From: Isotricha intestinalis
Taxonomy: Eukaryota > Ciliophora > Litostomatea > Vestibuliferida > Isotrichidae
Assembly: GCA_023807065.1 (NCBI GenBank)
Contig: JAJJLU010000009.1
Location: forward strand, 1-64,000
DNA length: 64,000 bases
Direction: 5' to 3'
Numbering within the stretch: position 1 is the first letter of the stretch; every line of letters starts with the position of its first letter. Made by a program: the position numbers and the translations under genes. The notes under the pieces were generated by a model. That model did no database searches. It had not been told where the DNA came from and was given only the letters and a program-made list of their open reading frames with translations. Positions 40,743-51,044 of this stretch are shown here, piece after piece.

Positions 40743-42037
40743 TTATTTAACAAAAGTTTGATATTTATCCATATTTCTTTTTAGCAATTCTTCAATGGGT
40801 CCTAACAATCTTTTAAAACTAACTCTATCAAGTGAAATAACTTTAACAATATCACTTTTAGCAACAATATTAGCATATCTAGGTTCTCCTTTCATAAGAG
40901 CTCTTTCTCCGAAATAATCACCTTCTTTATAATCTTTAATAGCAATTTCCGGTTTTCCAGGTTCAATAGTTTTTGTTGCAACACATTCTCCTTCTTCTAA
41001 AATATAAAACACATCTCCCATTTCTCCTTCTTTAATAATATAATCATCATGATGAAAAACTGCAGTTTTAATAGCATCTGAGATTTGCATTAATTCATAA
41101 GGTTCAATAGTACTTAAAATATCAACTTTTTTAAGAAAAGATTCATATTTTTCTCTTTTTTTCTGAGCAGCATCCTTAACAATATTATTAAAAGTTTCTC
41201 TATCAAGAACCCATAAAACACAATCAGTTTTAGCTTTTATTGTCGCTGCTCTAGGAGCATTATATAATAAAGCTAATTCACCGAAAGTTTCTCCTGGTTG
41301 GTATTTTTTAACTAATTTAGGTTCTTCATTAGGACTAAATTGCTTATAACAATCTAAATTACCATCTTCTATACAATACAAACAATCACCATTTTCTCCT
41401 TGTTTAATTACACTTTCTCCTGGTTTAAATTTCTTTTCTTCCATTGCTCCTATTACAATGTCTAAATCTTTAGATTCTAAATTTCCAAATAAAAAAGAAT
41501 GAATTATTCTTGTTTTTATTCTTGATATTTGCTCAGGTGTTTTTTCTATATATCTTGCTTTGAAATCTTCTTTTCTATTAAATTTCCCATATGCTTCTGC
41601 TGATACTGCTGAACGAGGAATTAAAGACATTTTTTTTTTTGCTTCTGGCATTTTTTCTAATACATTATCTAAATTTGTATCAATGTCATCGTCACTATCA
41701 TCTGATTCACTTTTTGAACTTTCAGAATCTGAATTTTTTCTCATTTGCTCCATTTCTCTATATTTTTTTACTTGAACTCTTAACTGCTCTAATTCTTTCT
41801 TCTCGTCTAATGTTAAACCTGTTGAAGTGTAACCACCGTATTTTTGAAGCCAGTATATCATGTATTTTGTCTATTTTTTTTTTTATTTTTTTAAAAGGTT
41901 TTTATATATAGTTAATATTTTTCTATTCTTACTATATCTTTTGGCTTGGATTTTACTATGTCTACTACCATTTTCTCTATTATTGGTTGTATTTCTTGTA
42001 CTTGCTTTTGGAGATTTGAATCTTCTTCAGAAAACAT
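40743..42037 (-). CDS. Protein kinase A regulatory subunit
   Basis: Two exons, 41933-42037 and 40743-41870, joined across a 62-base intron, giving 410 residues. Exon 1 supplies an RII-type dimerization/docking domain: QKQVQEIQPIIEKMVVDIVKSKPKDI continuing into TKYMIYWLQKYGG, matching the family (P-I-x-E-x-MV-x-DI...KP-x-D...Y-M-x-x-WL). A Ser/Asp/Glu-rich linker and an inhibitor-like PRSAVSAE segment (about 120-127) follow. Two cyclic-nucleotide-binding domains have the signatures FGELALLYNAPRAATI and FGERALMKGEPRYANI. It keeps PKA inactive until cAMP binds. In ciliates PKA drives ciliary beating. The first domain is missed if the internal ATG at 41861 is used. Confidence 0.9.
41871..41932 (-). 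other. 62-base intron
   Basis: On the coding (minus) strand it begins GTAAGAATAG and ends AAAAATAG. Removing it in phase 0 joins the dimerization/docking exon to the rest of the PKA regulatory subunit (…KPKDI to TKYMIYW…), completing a known domain. The downstream frame opens at an internal ATG only, which is why the domain would otherwise look absent. Confidence 0.8.
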
Positions 42038-42663
42038 TTTTGTTTTTTATTTATTTTATTTTTTTTTTTGGATTTTTTTATTTTTTTCTTTTAGGAGTTT
42101 TGAGTTTTTTTATGTTTTTTATTATTGTTTTTATATTATTATATATATATATAAATTAATAAAAAGAAGTTAGGAAAAGTGTTTTATATTTTTTTTATGT
42201 ATAAAATATAAAAATAAATTGAATAATAATAAATAATAAAGTTCATCAAAAATATAATTTCATTCTAAAAAGAAATTCTCTATTTTTAGTATTATCAGGA
42301 AAAGCAATACCTCATTCTCTTATATTTATTCATTAAAGCAGTAAGTGAGTAAATTAAATTCCTCAAAGTAATTAGATTTCTTTATGATATTTTTATTTTT
42401 ATCCTCTTTATTGAAAATCACAATTTATTTTTGTAATATATTCTACATTTATCATATCTCATTGATTATAATTAATGAAATTAAATAAATTTAATATTTC
42501 ATTTTTTTTTTCTTATTATAAACTATATTAAATTTTTTTTCGTATTTTATATAATGTTTATGAAAATTTTAATTAATTATTAATATAATTCTTTATCCCT
42601 AAACAAATATATTTTTATTTTATTTATTAAAATTATATTCTATTAAACACATTAATATAAATT
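42038..42663. other. Gene-free spacer
   Basis: About 630 bases between the PKA regulatory subunit promoter and the end of the next minus-strand gene. Open stretches are short and stop-interrupted. Nothing structured or repeated stands out. Confidence 0.45.
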
Positions 42664-43515
42664 TCAATTATATACATTTTTAATTTTATTTCCATAACTA
42701 TTATTTTTAATTGTAGTATCAAAAGTTTCATTTGTTATTTGATTTAGATTTATTTTAATATTTCTTCCTTTTTCTAATCTAGATGATTTCCTAAAAGCTT
42801 TACTCTTTATTCTATCATCAATTGAAGATGAATTTGAAAAAGTAAAACTTTTTAAATCATTGTTTTTATTCATTAAATCAATAAAATTATTTTTTTCTGA
42901 ATTTAAAAAAGAACTTTTTCTTCCAGTTTTATTATCATTTTCTTCTTCTTTACTTATTGAAGCTGAAAGTGTACTTCCTTCTTTTTCATTTAATAAATTA
43001 TTACTTTGAATTTTTGGTATGTTTAAATTTTTAAAATCTGTTTTTTTTTCTATTTGAAAATTTAAAAAGTGTTTATCATTTGAATTATAAGATAAATTAT
43101 CATTAAAATCTTTTTTATATTCTTCCTTTTTATCTATTGAACTTCTTGAATTTAATTCAGTGTTAATTTCAATTGTTTTTTGATTTTGATTTTGTGAATT
43201 TTTTATAGAATATTTTATATAATTATTGTCATTTGAATTACTAAAATTTTCTCTTTCAGTTAAATCCATTTTATTTAAATGTTCTTTATAAGCTTTAATA
43301 ATTTTTCTAACATTATTTAAAATCATTATTTCATTTATTCTTTTATCAATTTCATTTTTTTCTGTGTTGTTCTTTTGAGAAGTCAGTATACTTAAAATAA
43401 AATTATCTTCAGGAATTTTATTACTTATTTGATCTCTTGATAAATTTGTTTGAATAATATTATTATTATTATAAGGACAAACATTATCACAATTAGAACA
43501 AAATTTATTTCCCAT
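42664..43515 (-). CDS. Hypothetical protein with putative N-myristoyl/palmitoyl N-terminus
   Basis: A 283-residue protein starting MGNKFCSNCDNVCPY. Gly2 plus Cys6, Cys9 and Cys13 suggest myristoylation with nearby palmitoylation, a membrane-anchoring pattern, though this is inference. Around residues 60-83 a basic helix (NNVRKIIKAYKEHLN) resembles an IQ-type calmodulin-binding motif. The rest is Asn/Ser/Lys-rich and probably disordered. The frame ends in TGA, unlike every other gene here. A GT-AG candidate of 36 bases overlapping that TGA would extend the frame to a TAA. It shares a 59-base spacer with a small EF-hand gene on the other strand. Confidence 0.55.
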   Translation of the reverse strand: MGNKFCSNCDNVCPYNNNNIIQTNLSRDQISNKIPEDNFILSILTSQKNNTEKNEIDKRINEIMILNNVRKIIKAYKEHLNKMDLTERENFSNSNDNNYIKYSIKNSQNQNQKTIEINTELNSRSSIDKKEEYKKDFNDNLSYNSNDKHFLNFQIEKKTDFKNLNIPKIQSNNLLNEKEGSTLSASISKEEENDNKTGRKSSFLNSEKNNFIDLMNKNNDLKSFTFSNSSSIDDRIKSKAFRKSSRLEKGRNIKINLNQITNETFDTTIKNNSYGNKIKNVYN

Positions 43516-43574
43516 ATAAATATTAAAACACTTTTAGTAATTAATTAAAAAAAAATAAATAATTAATTTTAATA

Positions 43575-44009
43575 ATGAACATTCAAATTGATTCTTTTGG
43601 TTTAAAAAATATTTTTGAATTATTAGATTATGATAAAGATGGAAAAATAAATTTAAATGAAGTAATTGGATATATACAAGATTTAGGTTATGATAAAGAA
43701 CAACCTTTAATATTTAATTTAATGAAAGAATTAGGTGATGGATTAATTAATTATGATAATTTTGAAAAGAAAATGAATAATTTAATTAATGATCCAAAAG
43801 ATAATAATGGACTTAGAAGAATTTATGAAATATTTATTAATAATGATAAAAAGAAAAATATTAATTTTAATGAACTTAAAAAAATTTGCAGTGAATTAGG
43901 AAGGAATTTAAATAAAGAAGATATGGAGACTTTGTTTAAACATGCTGGTAATGAAAAAGAGATTACTTTTGAGACTTTTGTGGAATTTATGAAAAATAAA
44001 TTTTCATAA
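43575..44009 (+). CDS. Calmodulin/centrin-like small EF-hand protein
   Basis: A 144-residue protein in the size class of calmodulin. The first EF-hand loop is canonical (DYDKDGKINLNE, about residues 18-29). The others are degenerate: the third has NNDKKKNINFNE without the needed Gly at position 6, and the second and fourth lack good loops. It probably binds one calcium. It would be a calcium-sensing or structural EF-hand protein, possibly a partner of centrin-type filaments. Divergent neighbour has a lipidation-like N-terminus and an IQ-like helix, so a pair is conceivable but unproven. Confidence 0.75.
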   Translation: MNIQIDSFGLKNIFELLDYDKDGKINLNEVIGYIQDLGYDKEQPLIFNLMKELGDGLINYDNFEKKMNNLINDPKDNNGLRRIYEIFINNDKKKNINFNELKKICSELGRNLNKEDMETLFKHAGNEKEITFETFVEFMKNKFS

Positions 44010-44428
44010 AATGAATAAAAAAAATGATTTAAATGTATTTAAGTTAATTTTATAATTATATTAATTTTTTTTGGTAAATGAATTCATTTAAGAAATTGGA
44101 TGTTAATATAATATAATTTTTTATTTAAAATATTTTTTTTCAATTATTTAGTGAAAATTTTTATTTTAATTTTTTCCTTTTTAGAAAGTAAATTAAATAA
44201 TAAATTTAATAATTATAAATAATAATGATTGAATTGCTTGAGTCAAATAAATTATTTTTGCTTATTTCATTATCTTTTGAAATATCAAATTTATATTTTT
44301 TATAAAATTATAATTCTTATAATTATTTCTTTTCATTTTTATTTTCATTTATAAAAATTCTTTTCATTTTTATTTATTTGACTTTTTAATAATATTAATT
44401 AAAAAAAATATTTTAAAAAAATAAAAAA
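44010..44428. other. Gene-free spacer with a 12-base inverted repeat
   Basis: About 420 bases of T/A-rich DNA upstream of the KAE1 gene. A 12-base inverted repeat, AGTCAAATAAAT at 44241-44252 and its complement at 44372-44383, lies in it. Given the base composition this may be chance. No gene is seen. Confidence 0.45.
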
Positions 44429-45478
44429 ATGACAGAACAAAAAGTTCTATTAGCCTTAGGAATAGAAGGTAGTGCAAACAAGATAAGTGTAGGAATAGTA
44501 AATTCTTTAGGGGAAATATTATCAAATCCTCGAAAAACATTTATAACTCCTCCTGGTCAAGGATTCCGTCCAAAAGAAACAGCAGATCATCACAGAAGAG
44601 AAGTATTATCAATATTAAAAGACTCATTAAAAATAGCAAATAAAACATTAAATGAAATAGATTTATTTTGTTATACAAAAGGACCAGGAATGGCACAACC
44701 ACTTTCAGTAGGAGCATTAGTAATAAGAACTTTAAGTCAATTATATAATAAGCCTCTAATAGGAGTAAATCATTGTGTAGGTCATATAGAAATGGGAAGA
44801 TGTGTTACTAAAAGTGATAATCCTACAATATTATATGTTTCTGGTGGAAATACTCAAGTTATTGTTTTTAACGAAGGTAAATATAGAATATTTGGAGAAA
44901 CAATTGATATTGCAGTAGGTAATTGTTTAGATAGATTTGCAAGATTAATTAATTTAAGTAATGATCCTGCTCCTGGATATAATATAGAACAAAAAGCAAA
45001 ATTAGGGAAAAATTATATTGAATTACCATATGTAGTTAAAGGAATGGATGTTTCATTTTCGGGAATTTTATCATATTTAGATGATATGTTAAATAAGAAA
45101 AGAAATAAAAATAATAAGAAAATAGATTTATCAAAAATATCAAATGAAGATTTATGTTTTTCACTTCAAGAAACTGTGTTTTCAATGTTAATTGAAACAA
45201 CAGAAAGAGCAATGGCACATGTTGGTAGTAAGGAAGTATTATTAGTAGGAGGTGTGGCTTGTAATGAAAGATTACAAGAAATGATGGGAATTATGGCTAA
45301 GGAAAGAGGAGGAAAGGTTTGTGCTATGGATGATAGATATTGTATTGATAATGGTGCTATGATTGCTTATGCTGGATTATTAGAATTTATTGCTAAAGGA
45401 AAAGGAATTTCACTTAAAGATTCTACTTTTACTCAAAGGTTTAGAACTGATGAAGTTGATGTTTGTTGGAGGAAATAA
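44429..45478 (+). CDS. KAE1: KEOPS tRNA threonylcarbamoyltransferase KAE1 (OSGEP)
   Basis: A 349-residue protein matching KAE1 end to end. It has [14 protein letters not shown] at the start, [19 protein letters not shown] (about 38-56), the metal-binding [11 protein letters not shown] with His115 and His119, [44 protein letters not shown], and ending with [14 protein letters not shown] and [12 protein letters not shown]. It adds the threonylcarbamoyl group to A37 of ANN-decoding tRNAs with BUD32, CGI121 and PCC1. A Lys/Asn-rich insertion sits near residue 215. The length is normal for the family. Confidence 0.95.
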   Translation: MTEQKVLLALGIEGSANKISVGIVNSLGEILSNPRKTFITPPGQGFRPKETADHHRREVLSILKDSLKIANKTLNEIDLFCYTKGPGMAQPLSVGALVIRTLSQLYNKPLIGVNHCVGHIEMGRCVTKSDNPTILYVSGGNTQVIVFNEGKYRIFGETIDIAVGNCLDRFARLINLSNDPAPGYNIEQKAKLGKNYIELPYVVKGMDVSFSGILSYLDDMLNKKRNKNNKKIDLSKISNEDLCFSLQETVFSMLIETTERAMAHVGSKEVLLVGGVACNERLQEMMGIMAKERGGKVCAMDDRYCIDNGAMIAYAGLLEFIAKGKGISLKDSTFTQRFRTDEVDVCWRK

Positions 45479-45745
45479 TTTCAATGAGTTTTACTGTTTT
45501 TTTGAATTTTCCTTTTTTTTATATATTTTAATTCTTTTGGAATGTTAATTAATTTTATGATTTAAAATAATTTTATTTTTAATTCTTTTTATTTTTACAT
45601 TTTAATTTTTCAATTCTTTATCTATATATATTTTATTATAAAATCCATTGAATAATCAAAAAAATAAAATTAAAAAAATTAATATAACTCTTCTATACAT
45701 TAACCAATAAAAAACCAATGAATCAATAAAATAATAAAAATAGAC

Positions 45746-47086
45746 TTAATTTTTTATTTTCCCATTATTATCCTTAATAACAATTTTATCTAAACCAAAT
45801 TTTTTTTTTCTATCCTCATTAAAATAATCAAAAGGAATTTTATTATTATTATTAGGAATATCTAAAGAAGCTTTAGCCTTTAATAAAATAAGAGTACAAG
45901 CATCAAAATGTTCTCTAGCTGAAATATGTAAAGGAGTATCACCATTTAAATTTTGAATATTTACATTAGCTCCTTTATCAGTAAAATATTTAACTAATTC
46001 AGGTAAATTTTCCATAGTTGCAATATGTAAAACAGAATTACCTTCTTTAGTAATTAAATTATAAAAATTAACTTGATCTTCTCTTAATTCATTTTCCTTT
46101 TCATTAAATTGATCTTTTTTTAATTGAGATTTTAAATATGATATTACACTTGGACCTCCTGAATATTTAGTTAAACATTTTTTAATTACTTCATCAGTTA
46201 TTTTAATTGTAAATTCTTTTCCATTTGTTGATTTTAAAACATTTTTTAATTTATATTTTATTTTAGGATTAGGAGGAATATGATGATTATTATTATTAAC
46301 ATTAATATTATTTGTAGTATTATTTTTATGTAAAATTTGAGCTGAGTTATTTCTTTTATGTGGTATTATATTTTTCTCATTTTGTAATAATACTACATTA
46401 TGATATAATCTTGAAAAAACATTATTTATATTTAATTTTATTTTTGGTAAATCAATTTTAGAATCTTCAGTATAAAAAGGATCATTTAGTGTTTCAGTTT
46501 CTTTTGTATTTTCTTCTATTAATGAATTTCCTTTTAAAGACTTTAATTTTTCTCTTAGTTTATCAAATGATTTTCTAAAACCTTTTATTCTATTTTGTTT
46601 AATTGTGTTAAAATAAGAATTTTTATCATTGTTCATTTCTTTTTTTAATGTATAGTATGTTTCATTGTTTTTTTTTTCTAAAGTATTTTTATAATCACTT
46701 CTATTTCTTTTATAATTATCTACTTCTAATCTTATTTGAATATATGCTTCACGTCTACTCCTTTTTTTTACTATTGAACTTGTTTCATTTTTTTCTTTTA
46801 TTATTTTTTTTTTCTTCTTTTCGTTTTTTTCTAAAGATTTTTTTGTTTTGTAAAACTTTTTTATTTCAACTTGTGAATTTGAGGCATATAATATTTTGGT
46901 AAATTTTATATTTGTTAAAATATCATCTATAAACTTATCTAATTTTTTTTTTGGTAATCTTTTTATTGAAGTATCTTTCACAGGTCTCATTTCTTTTAAT
47001 AAATATTCATCATCTTCTTTAATAAAACGTTCATCATCAAATTTAGATTTTTCTTTATATTTATTCATATAAATTTGTCTTAACAT
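45746..47086 (-). CDS. Ankyrin-repeat protein
   Basis: A 446-residue protein. The N-terminal two thirds are Lys/Arg/Glu/Asn-rich coiled coil and disorder. Near residues 325-430 there are two or three ankyrin repeats: LITKEGNSVLHIATMENLPELVKYFTDKGANVNIQ, then GDTPLHISAREHFDACTLILLKAKASLDIP, then a partial repeat KIPFDYF. Ankyrin repeats mediate protein binding, so this is a scaffold or adaptor; its partner is unknown. No enzymatic domain is seen. Ends in TAA. Confidence 0.8.
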   Translation of the reverse strand: MLRQIYMNKYKEKSKFDDERFIKEDDEYLLKEMRPVKDTSIKRLPKKKLDKFIDDILTNIKFTKILYASNSQVEIKKFYKTKKSLEKNEKKKKKIIKEKNETSSIVKKRSRREAYIQIRLEVDNYKRNRSDYKNTLEKKNNETYYTLKKEMNNDKNSYFNTIKQNRIKGFRKSFDKLREKLKSLKGNSLIEENTKETETLNDPFYTEDSKIDLPKIKLNINNVFSRLYHNVVLLQNEKNIIPHKRNNSAQILHKNNTTNNINVNNNNHHIPPNPKIKYKLKNVLKSTNGKEFTIKITDEVIKKCLTKYSGGPSVISYLKSQLKKDQFNEKENELREDQVNFYNLITKEGNSVLHIATMENLPELVKYFTDKGANVNIQNLNGDTPLHISAREHFDACTLILLKAKASLDIPNNNNKIPFDYFNEDRKKKFGLDKIVIKDNNGKIKN

Positions 47087-47701
47087 TTTTTTAAAAGTAA
47101 TTTAATTTATGTTTATATTATAAGGTAATAAAAAATAATATTTAAAATAATTAAAATTAATACTCTAATTAATCTTTGTGTTTTTATTGGACTTTTTTTT
47201 TCTTTTATTTAATTCAATTCATGTCTTCGTAAATTATATTCATCTTTTGAATTTACATTTTTGATTTATTATCTTCACTTTTAATTATGTTACTGATTTA
47301 AAAAGCAATTAATTAATTATTCGAAATGATTATTGTTTATTTCTTCTATAACTTTTATATAATCTAATTGAATTGTTTCAATAAAATAATTTTTTAATTA
47401 GTTAAATATTTTATTATTTTTTTTTTTATCTAATAAAAAAATGTAAATTTTTCAATTAATTAATTATTAATCAAGTAATAAATTATATATTTTTTCTTCA
47501 TTTTTTTTCCAAAACACAATGTTCTTTTTAGTTAAATCAATTACTAATTTATTATTAATATATTCTGAATTCTCCATTTTCTTTTAATTAAATTAGATAA
47601 ATTAATTCAAAAGTAGAACAAGAGCCTTTTTCGTAATAAAAAACCAAAAAAAATTAAATTCAAAAAATAAAAAAAAATAATATTTAAATCCAATTAAATA
47701 A
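47087..47701. other. Gene-free spacer between divergent genes
   Basis: About 615 bases between the ankyrin and Hsp110 genes. A 36-codon minus-strand frame begins at 47577 (MENSEYINNK) and then hits TAA TAA; the frame past that point is interrupted by further stops. Most likely chance. No RNA gene is visible. Confidence 0.45.
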
Positions 47702-49291
47702 ATGGCACAATCAGTATTAGGAATAAGTATAGGTTCTCAAAACACAGTAATATCAACATTCAAATCAGGTATAGTAAATGTAATATTAAGTGATTCATCC
47801 AATCGTCAAATTCCCACAGTAACATCATATAATGATAGAGAAAGAAATATAGCAGAATTAGCCCTTCAAACCAATAAATCTAATTTCAAAAGAACAATAA
47901 TATCTCCAAACAGATGGTTAGGAATTCAGAAAAATTGGCAAAATTATATTTCAGAAGAATCAAAATTTTCAAATATTCCTCCAATAATATCTCCAAATGG
48001 AAAAATAGGTTTTCAAATAAATTATAAAGGAAAAAATGAATTTTACTCTCCTGAAAGTCTATTAGGTCTTTTTTTAAATAAATTACAAAATAATTGGTTA
48101 AGAGAAAAAATAATAACAGATGATATAGTGATTTCAATACCAGATTATTACACAGTTTATGAGAGAAAAGCAATGATTGAAAGCATTGAAATATCTAATA
48201 TACAATGTACTTCATTAATAAATGAATCAAGTGCTATTTCACTTGCTTATGGATTATTTAGGTTAAAAGAATTTGATGATGAAAAAGAAAGAATTGTTGG
48301 TTTTGTTGATATGGGACATTCAAAAACAACGATTTTTTTTGGTAGTTTTACTAAAAAAAAAATGAAGGTAATATCTGTTACAAGTGAAAGATTTTGTGGT
48401 GGAAGAGACTTTGATTATTTATTAGCTAAACAAATATCTGAGGATTTTAAAAAGAAATTTAATTGTGATCCTATGTCATCTCCAAAAGTAAGAATTAGAT
48501 TAATAGATACTATATCAAAAATAAGAAAAACTTTAACAGTTAATAAAGATGCTCATATTAATATTGATAATTTAATGGATGGTGAAGATTTAACTTATAC
48601 TTTAACAAAAGAAGATTTTGAAAAAATAATAAATCCAACGGTGGAAAAATTTAGAAATTTATGTTTAAAGTCTTTAAAGCATTTAACTGAAGAAGCAAAA
48701 ATAAATTTAGATAAAGTACATTCAATTGAAATGGTTGGTTGTGCAGTAAGAACACCAATAATACAGAATATAATTAAAGAAGTTTTTGGTAAAGAAATAT
48801 CTAAAACTTTATTACCTGATGAATGTTTAAGTAGAGGTTGTACTTTATTTGCAGCTATGAATTCTCCTTTTTTTTCTGTTAAAAATTTTGAGTTTGAACA
48901 TCATAATCCTTATACTATTATTATGGAATATCCTTTTTTAACAAAAAAAGGAGAAAGTGTTATTAGAACTCATAAAATCATTAAACAAGGAGAAAATATT
49001 CCAGGAGAAAAATCTATTAAATTTACTAATACTCAAGTTCCTAATATTGATATTGTTCCTTTAAAATTTTATTATGATGAAAATGAAGTTGATTGGATGG
49101 ATAATAAATTATTAAATGTTTATAATGTTAAATTACCTAAGAAAAAAGAAGAGAAATGGGAATTGAGATTAAAATTTTTATTGGATTTAAATTGTATTCC
49201 TTCTTTAACTAATGCTGAAATTAAAGAAACTTATACAGAAGAAGTTGAAGTTAAGAAAGAAAAAAAAGAAGAAAAGAAAGAAGAAGAAAAA

Positions 49292-49322
<31 letters not shown>

Positions 49323-50251
49323 AAGAAGAAAAAAAAGAAGAAAAAAAAGAAGAAGAAAAAAAAGAATATAAAACAGTAGTTAAAGACAAATATCAAGATT
49401 TAAAAGTAGAAAGAATAGATTGTTTATTTGGAACTCCTCAAGGAATAATAAATCAATTAAAAGAAAAAGAGAATACTCAATTAAAAGAAGATTTAGAATT
49501 TAAAAAAGTCTTAGAAAAAAAAAATGAATTAGAACAATATATATATAAAACAAGAGAAAAAATGGAAAGTGCTTTTAAAGAATATATAACACCAAATGAA
49601 CAAAATGAATTACCAAATTTAATGAATACACTATATAATTGGTTATATAGTGAAGATGAAGAAATATTTAATTTAAAAAAATTAGAAGAAAAATCAAAAG
49701 ATATGTTAAATATAGGAAATAAATTATATTCAAGATTTAATAATTGGATTCATTTAAAAGAAAATTTAGAAATATTAAATAATTCAATAACAAAAATTAA
49801 AAATGCAGTTAAAAATCAATTAGATTTAATTGAAAAACAACAACCTTGTATATTAAGTAAAGAAGACTTTGATAAATTAAAAGTTTTAATTGAAAATGCG
49901 GAAAAGAAATTATTAGATTCTAAAAATAAATATGAAGAAGGAATTAAAACTGAAGAACCTAATATTAATTACAATGATATTGCAGATTATAAAAAAAATT
50001 TAGTTGATAATGTTAAAAAAGTTTATAATGATGCTGATTTTAGAGTTAAAGAAGAAAAAAGAAAAAAAGAAGAAGAAGAAAAAAAGAAAAAAGAAGAAGA
50101 AGAAAAAAAGAAAAAAGAAGAAGAAGAAAAAAAGAAAAAAGAAGAAGAAGAAAAAAAGAATAATAATGAAAATAAAGATATTGAAATGAAAGATCAAACA
50201 AAAGAAGAAGAAAAAAAAGAAGAACAAAATGATAAAATGGATGTTGAATAA
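47702..50251 (+). CDS. Hsp110/Sse-type Hsp70 co-chaperone
   Basis: An 849-residue Hsp110 family protein, about the usual length of 700-860. The ATPase domain begins VLGISIGSQNTVISTFKSG and shows SNRQIPTV, the NESSAISLAYG loop, and GFVDMGHSKTTIFF, with divergent catalytic residues as is typical of Hsp110. The substrate-binding region is interrupted by a long Lys/Glu tract (about residues 515-557). The helical C-terminus follows. It ends in four near-exact EEEEKKKK units and an acidic tail ending MDVE. Hsp110 acts as nucleotide exchange factor for Hsp70 and as a holdase in the cytosol. The tail is not the typical short Hsp70 EEVD. Confidence 0.9.
50058..50160 (+). repeat. 24-base coding repeat of alternating Glu and Lys blocks
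   Basis: Purine-only 24-base units, about four copies, encode alternating blocks of four Glu and four Lys. Such alternating blocks are known to form stable single alpha helices through i to i+4 salt bridges. All copies keep the frame of the Hsp110 gene. Confidence 0.8.
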
Positions 50252-51044
50252 AATTATTTATTTTTTTCTATTAAAAATTGATTAATTATAATATTAAAAT
50301 AAGATATAAAAAGTTATTAAACTAAATTAAAATAATTTAGTTATAATAATCAAGAGATAAAATAATTAAATATATAGAATTTTTGTAGAATTATTATCTT
50401 TTCTTTATGAAGATGAAAACATTTATCAAAAATAAAAAAAAAATTAGGAGAAAAAGCTTTTAGAATCAATGATTACGATGAATGAAAAGATAAATTTTGT
50501 ATTAAATATTCATATTTTATGATATAAAAATAATAATATATGAATTGATATCAGGAAAATTTTAAAATCAAATAAATTAATATTATAATTTGAAAAATAA
50601 CTATATTTCTTACATTAAGGTATAAAAAGAAATTACCATATTTTAATCTTGCCTCTCAAATTTTTGAAAAAAATATACCAAATTAAATTTTTCAATATTT
50701 TGTGTTTTTCAGTTCTTAATGGAGTCCTGCCCCTAAAATTTTCCGAAATTATTATGTTCTAGGGGGAGGATTCCGCAAATTTTATTTATTTAACTATAAT
50801 TTTTTATTATTTTATATACTTAAAAAATTTTTTAGGTTTCTTATTTTATTAAGTATGATTATTATAGCCTTCATCTATTATTTTCTATAAAATCTTAATA
50901 AATAATAAAAGATTCTAATAATAATGAATTTACTTATTATAAATCATTCAATATTATCTGGATTATAATTATTAAAATCAAATCTCTTTTTAGAAAAAAA
51001 TTAGTTAAAAAAGAAAAATATAAAATATATTATAATAAATTTAA
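50252..51044. other. Gene-free spacer between convergent genes, with a GC-rich hairpin
   Basis: About 790 bases between the Hsp110 and kinesin gene ends. It holds a strikingly GC-rich inverted repeat (see separate entry). From about 50342 to 50690 the plus strand reads protein-like in one frame if TAA and TGA are ignored, with a stop-free run of nearly twenty codons around 50621-50677. This could be a relic of a dead gene or chance. Confidence 0.45.
50721..50774. other. GC-rich inverted repeat, possible structured RNA or palindrome
   Basis: Left arm GGAGTCCTGCCCCTA (50721-50735) pairs with right arm TAGGGGGAGGATTCC (50760-50774): 14 of 15 positions pair, counting one G-T, with one mismatch, around a 24-base loop. 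In DNA this AT-rich it is one of the few G/C runs outside the telomere. A second, AT-rich inverted pair (tttttGAAAAA and TTTTTCaa) precedes it near 50660-50700. It could be a small RNA gene, a terminator-like or replication element, or the end of a decayed element. No family is recognised. Confidence 0.55.

Noticed and set aside
44241..44383. 12-base inverted repeat upstream of KAE1
   Set aside because: Too AT-rich and widely spaced to distinguish from chance.
47103..47577. Minus-strand frame starting MENSEY that looks protein-like if TAA and TGA are read as sense
   Set aside because: The open part is only 36 codons. All genes in the window use TAA as stop, so read-through is not supported; chance is the simpler reading.
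49205..49396. Antisense poly-Phe frames opposite the Lys/Glu tracts (also 50000-50227 and 57615-57845)
   Set aside because: They are mirror images of purine-only coding repeats in Hsp110 and the acidic protein, not genes.
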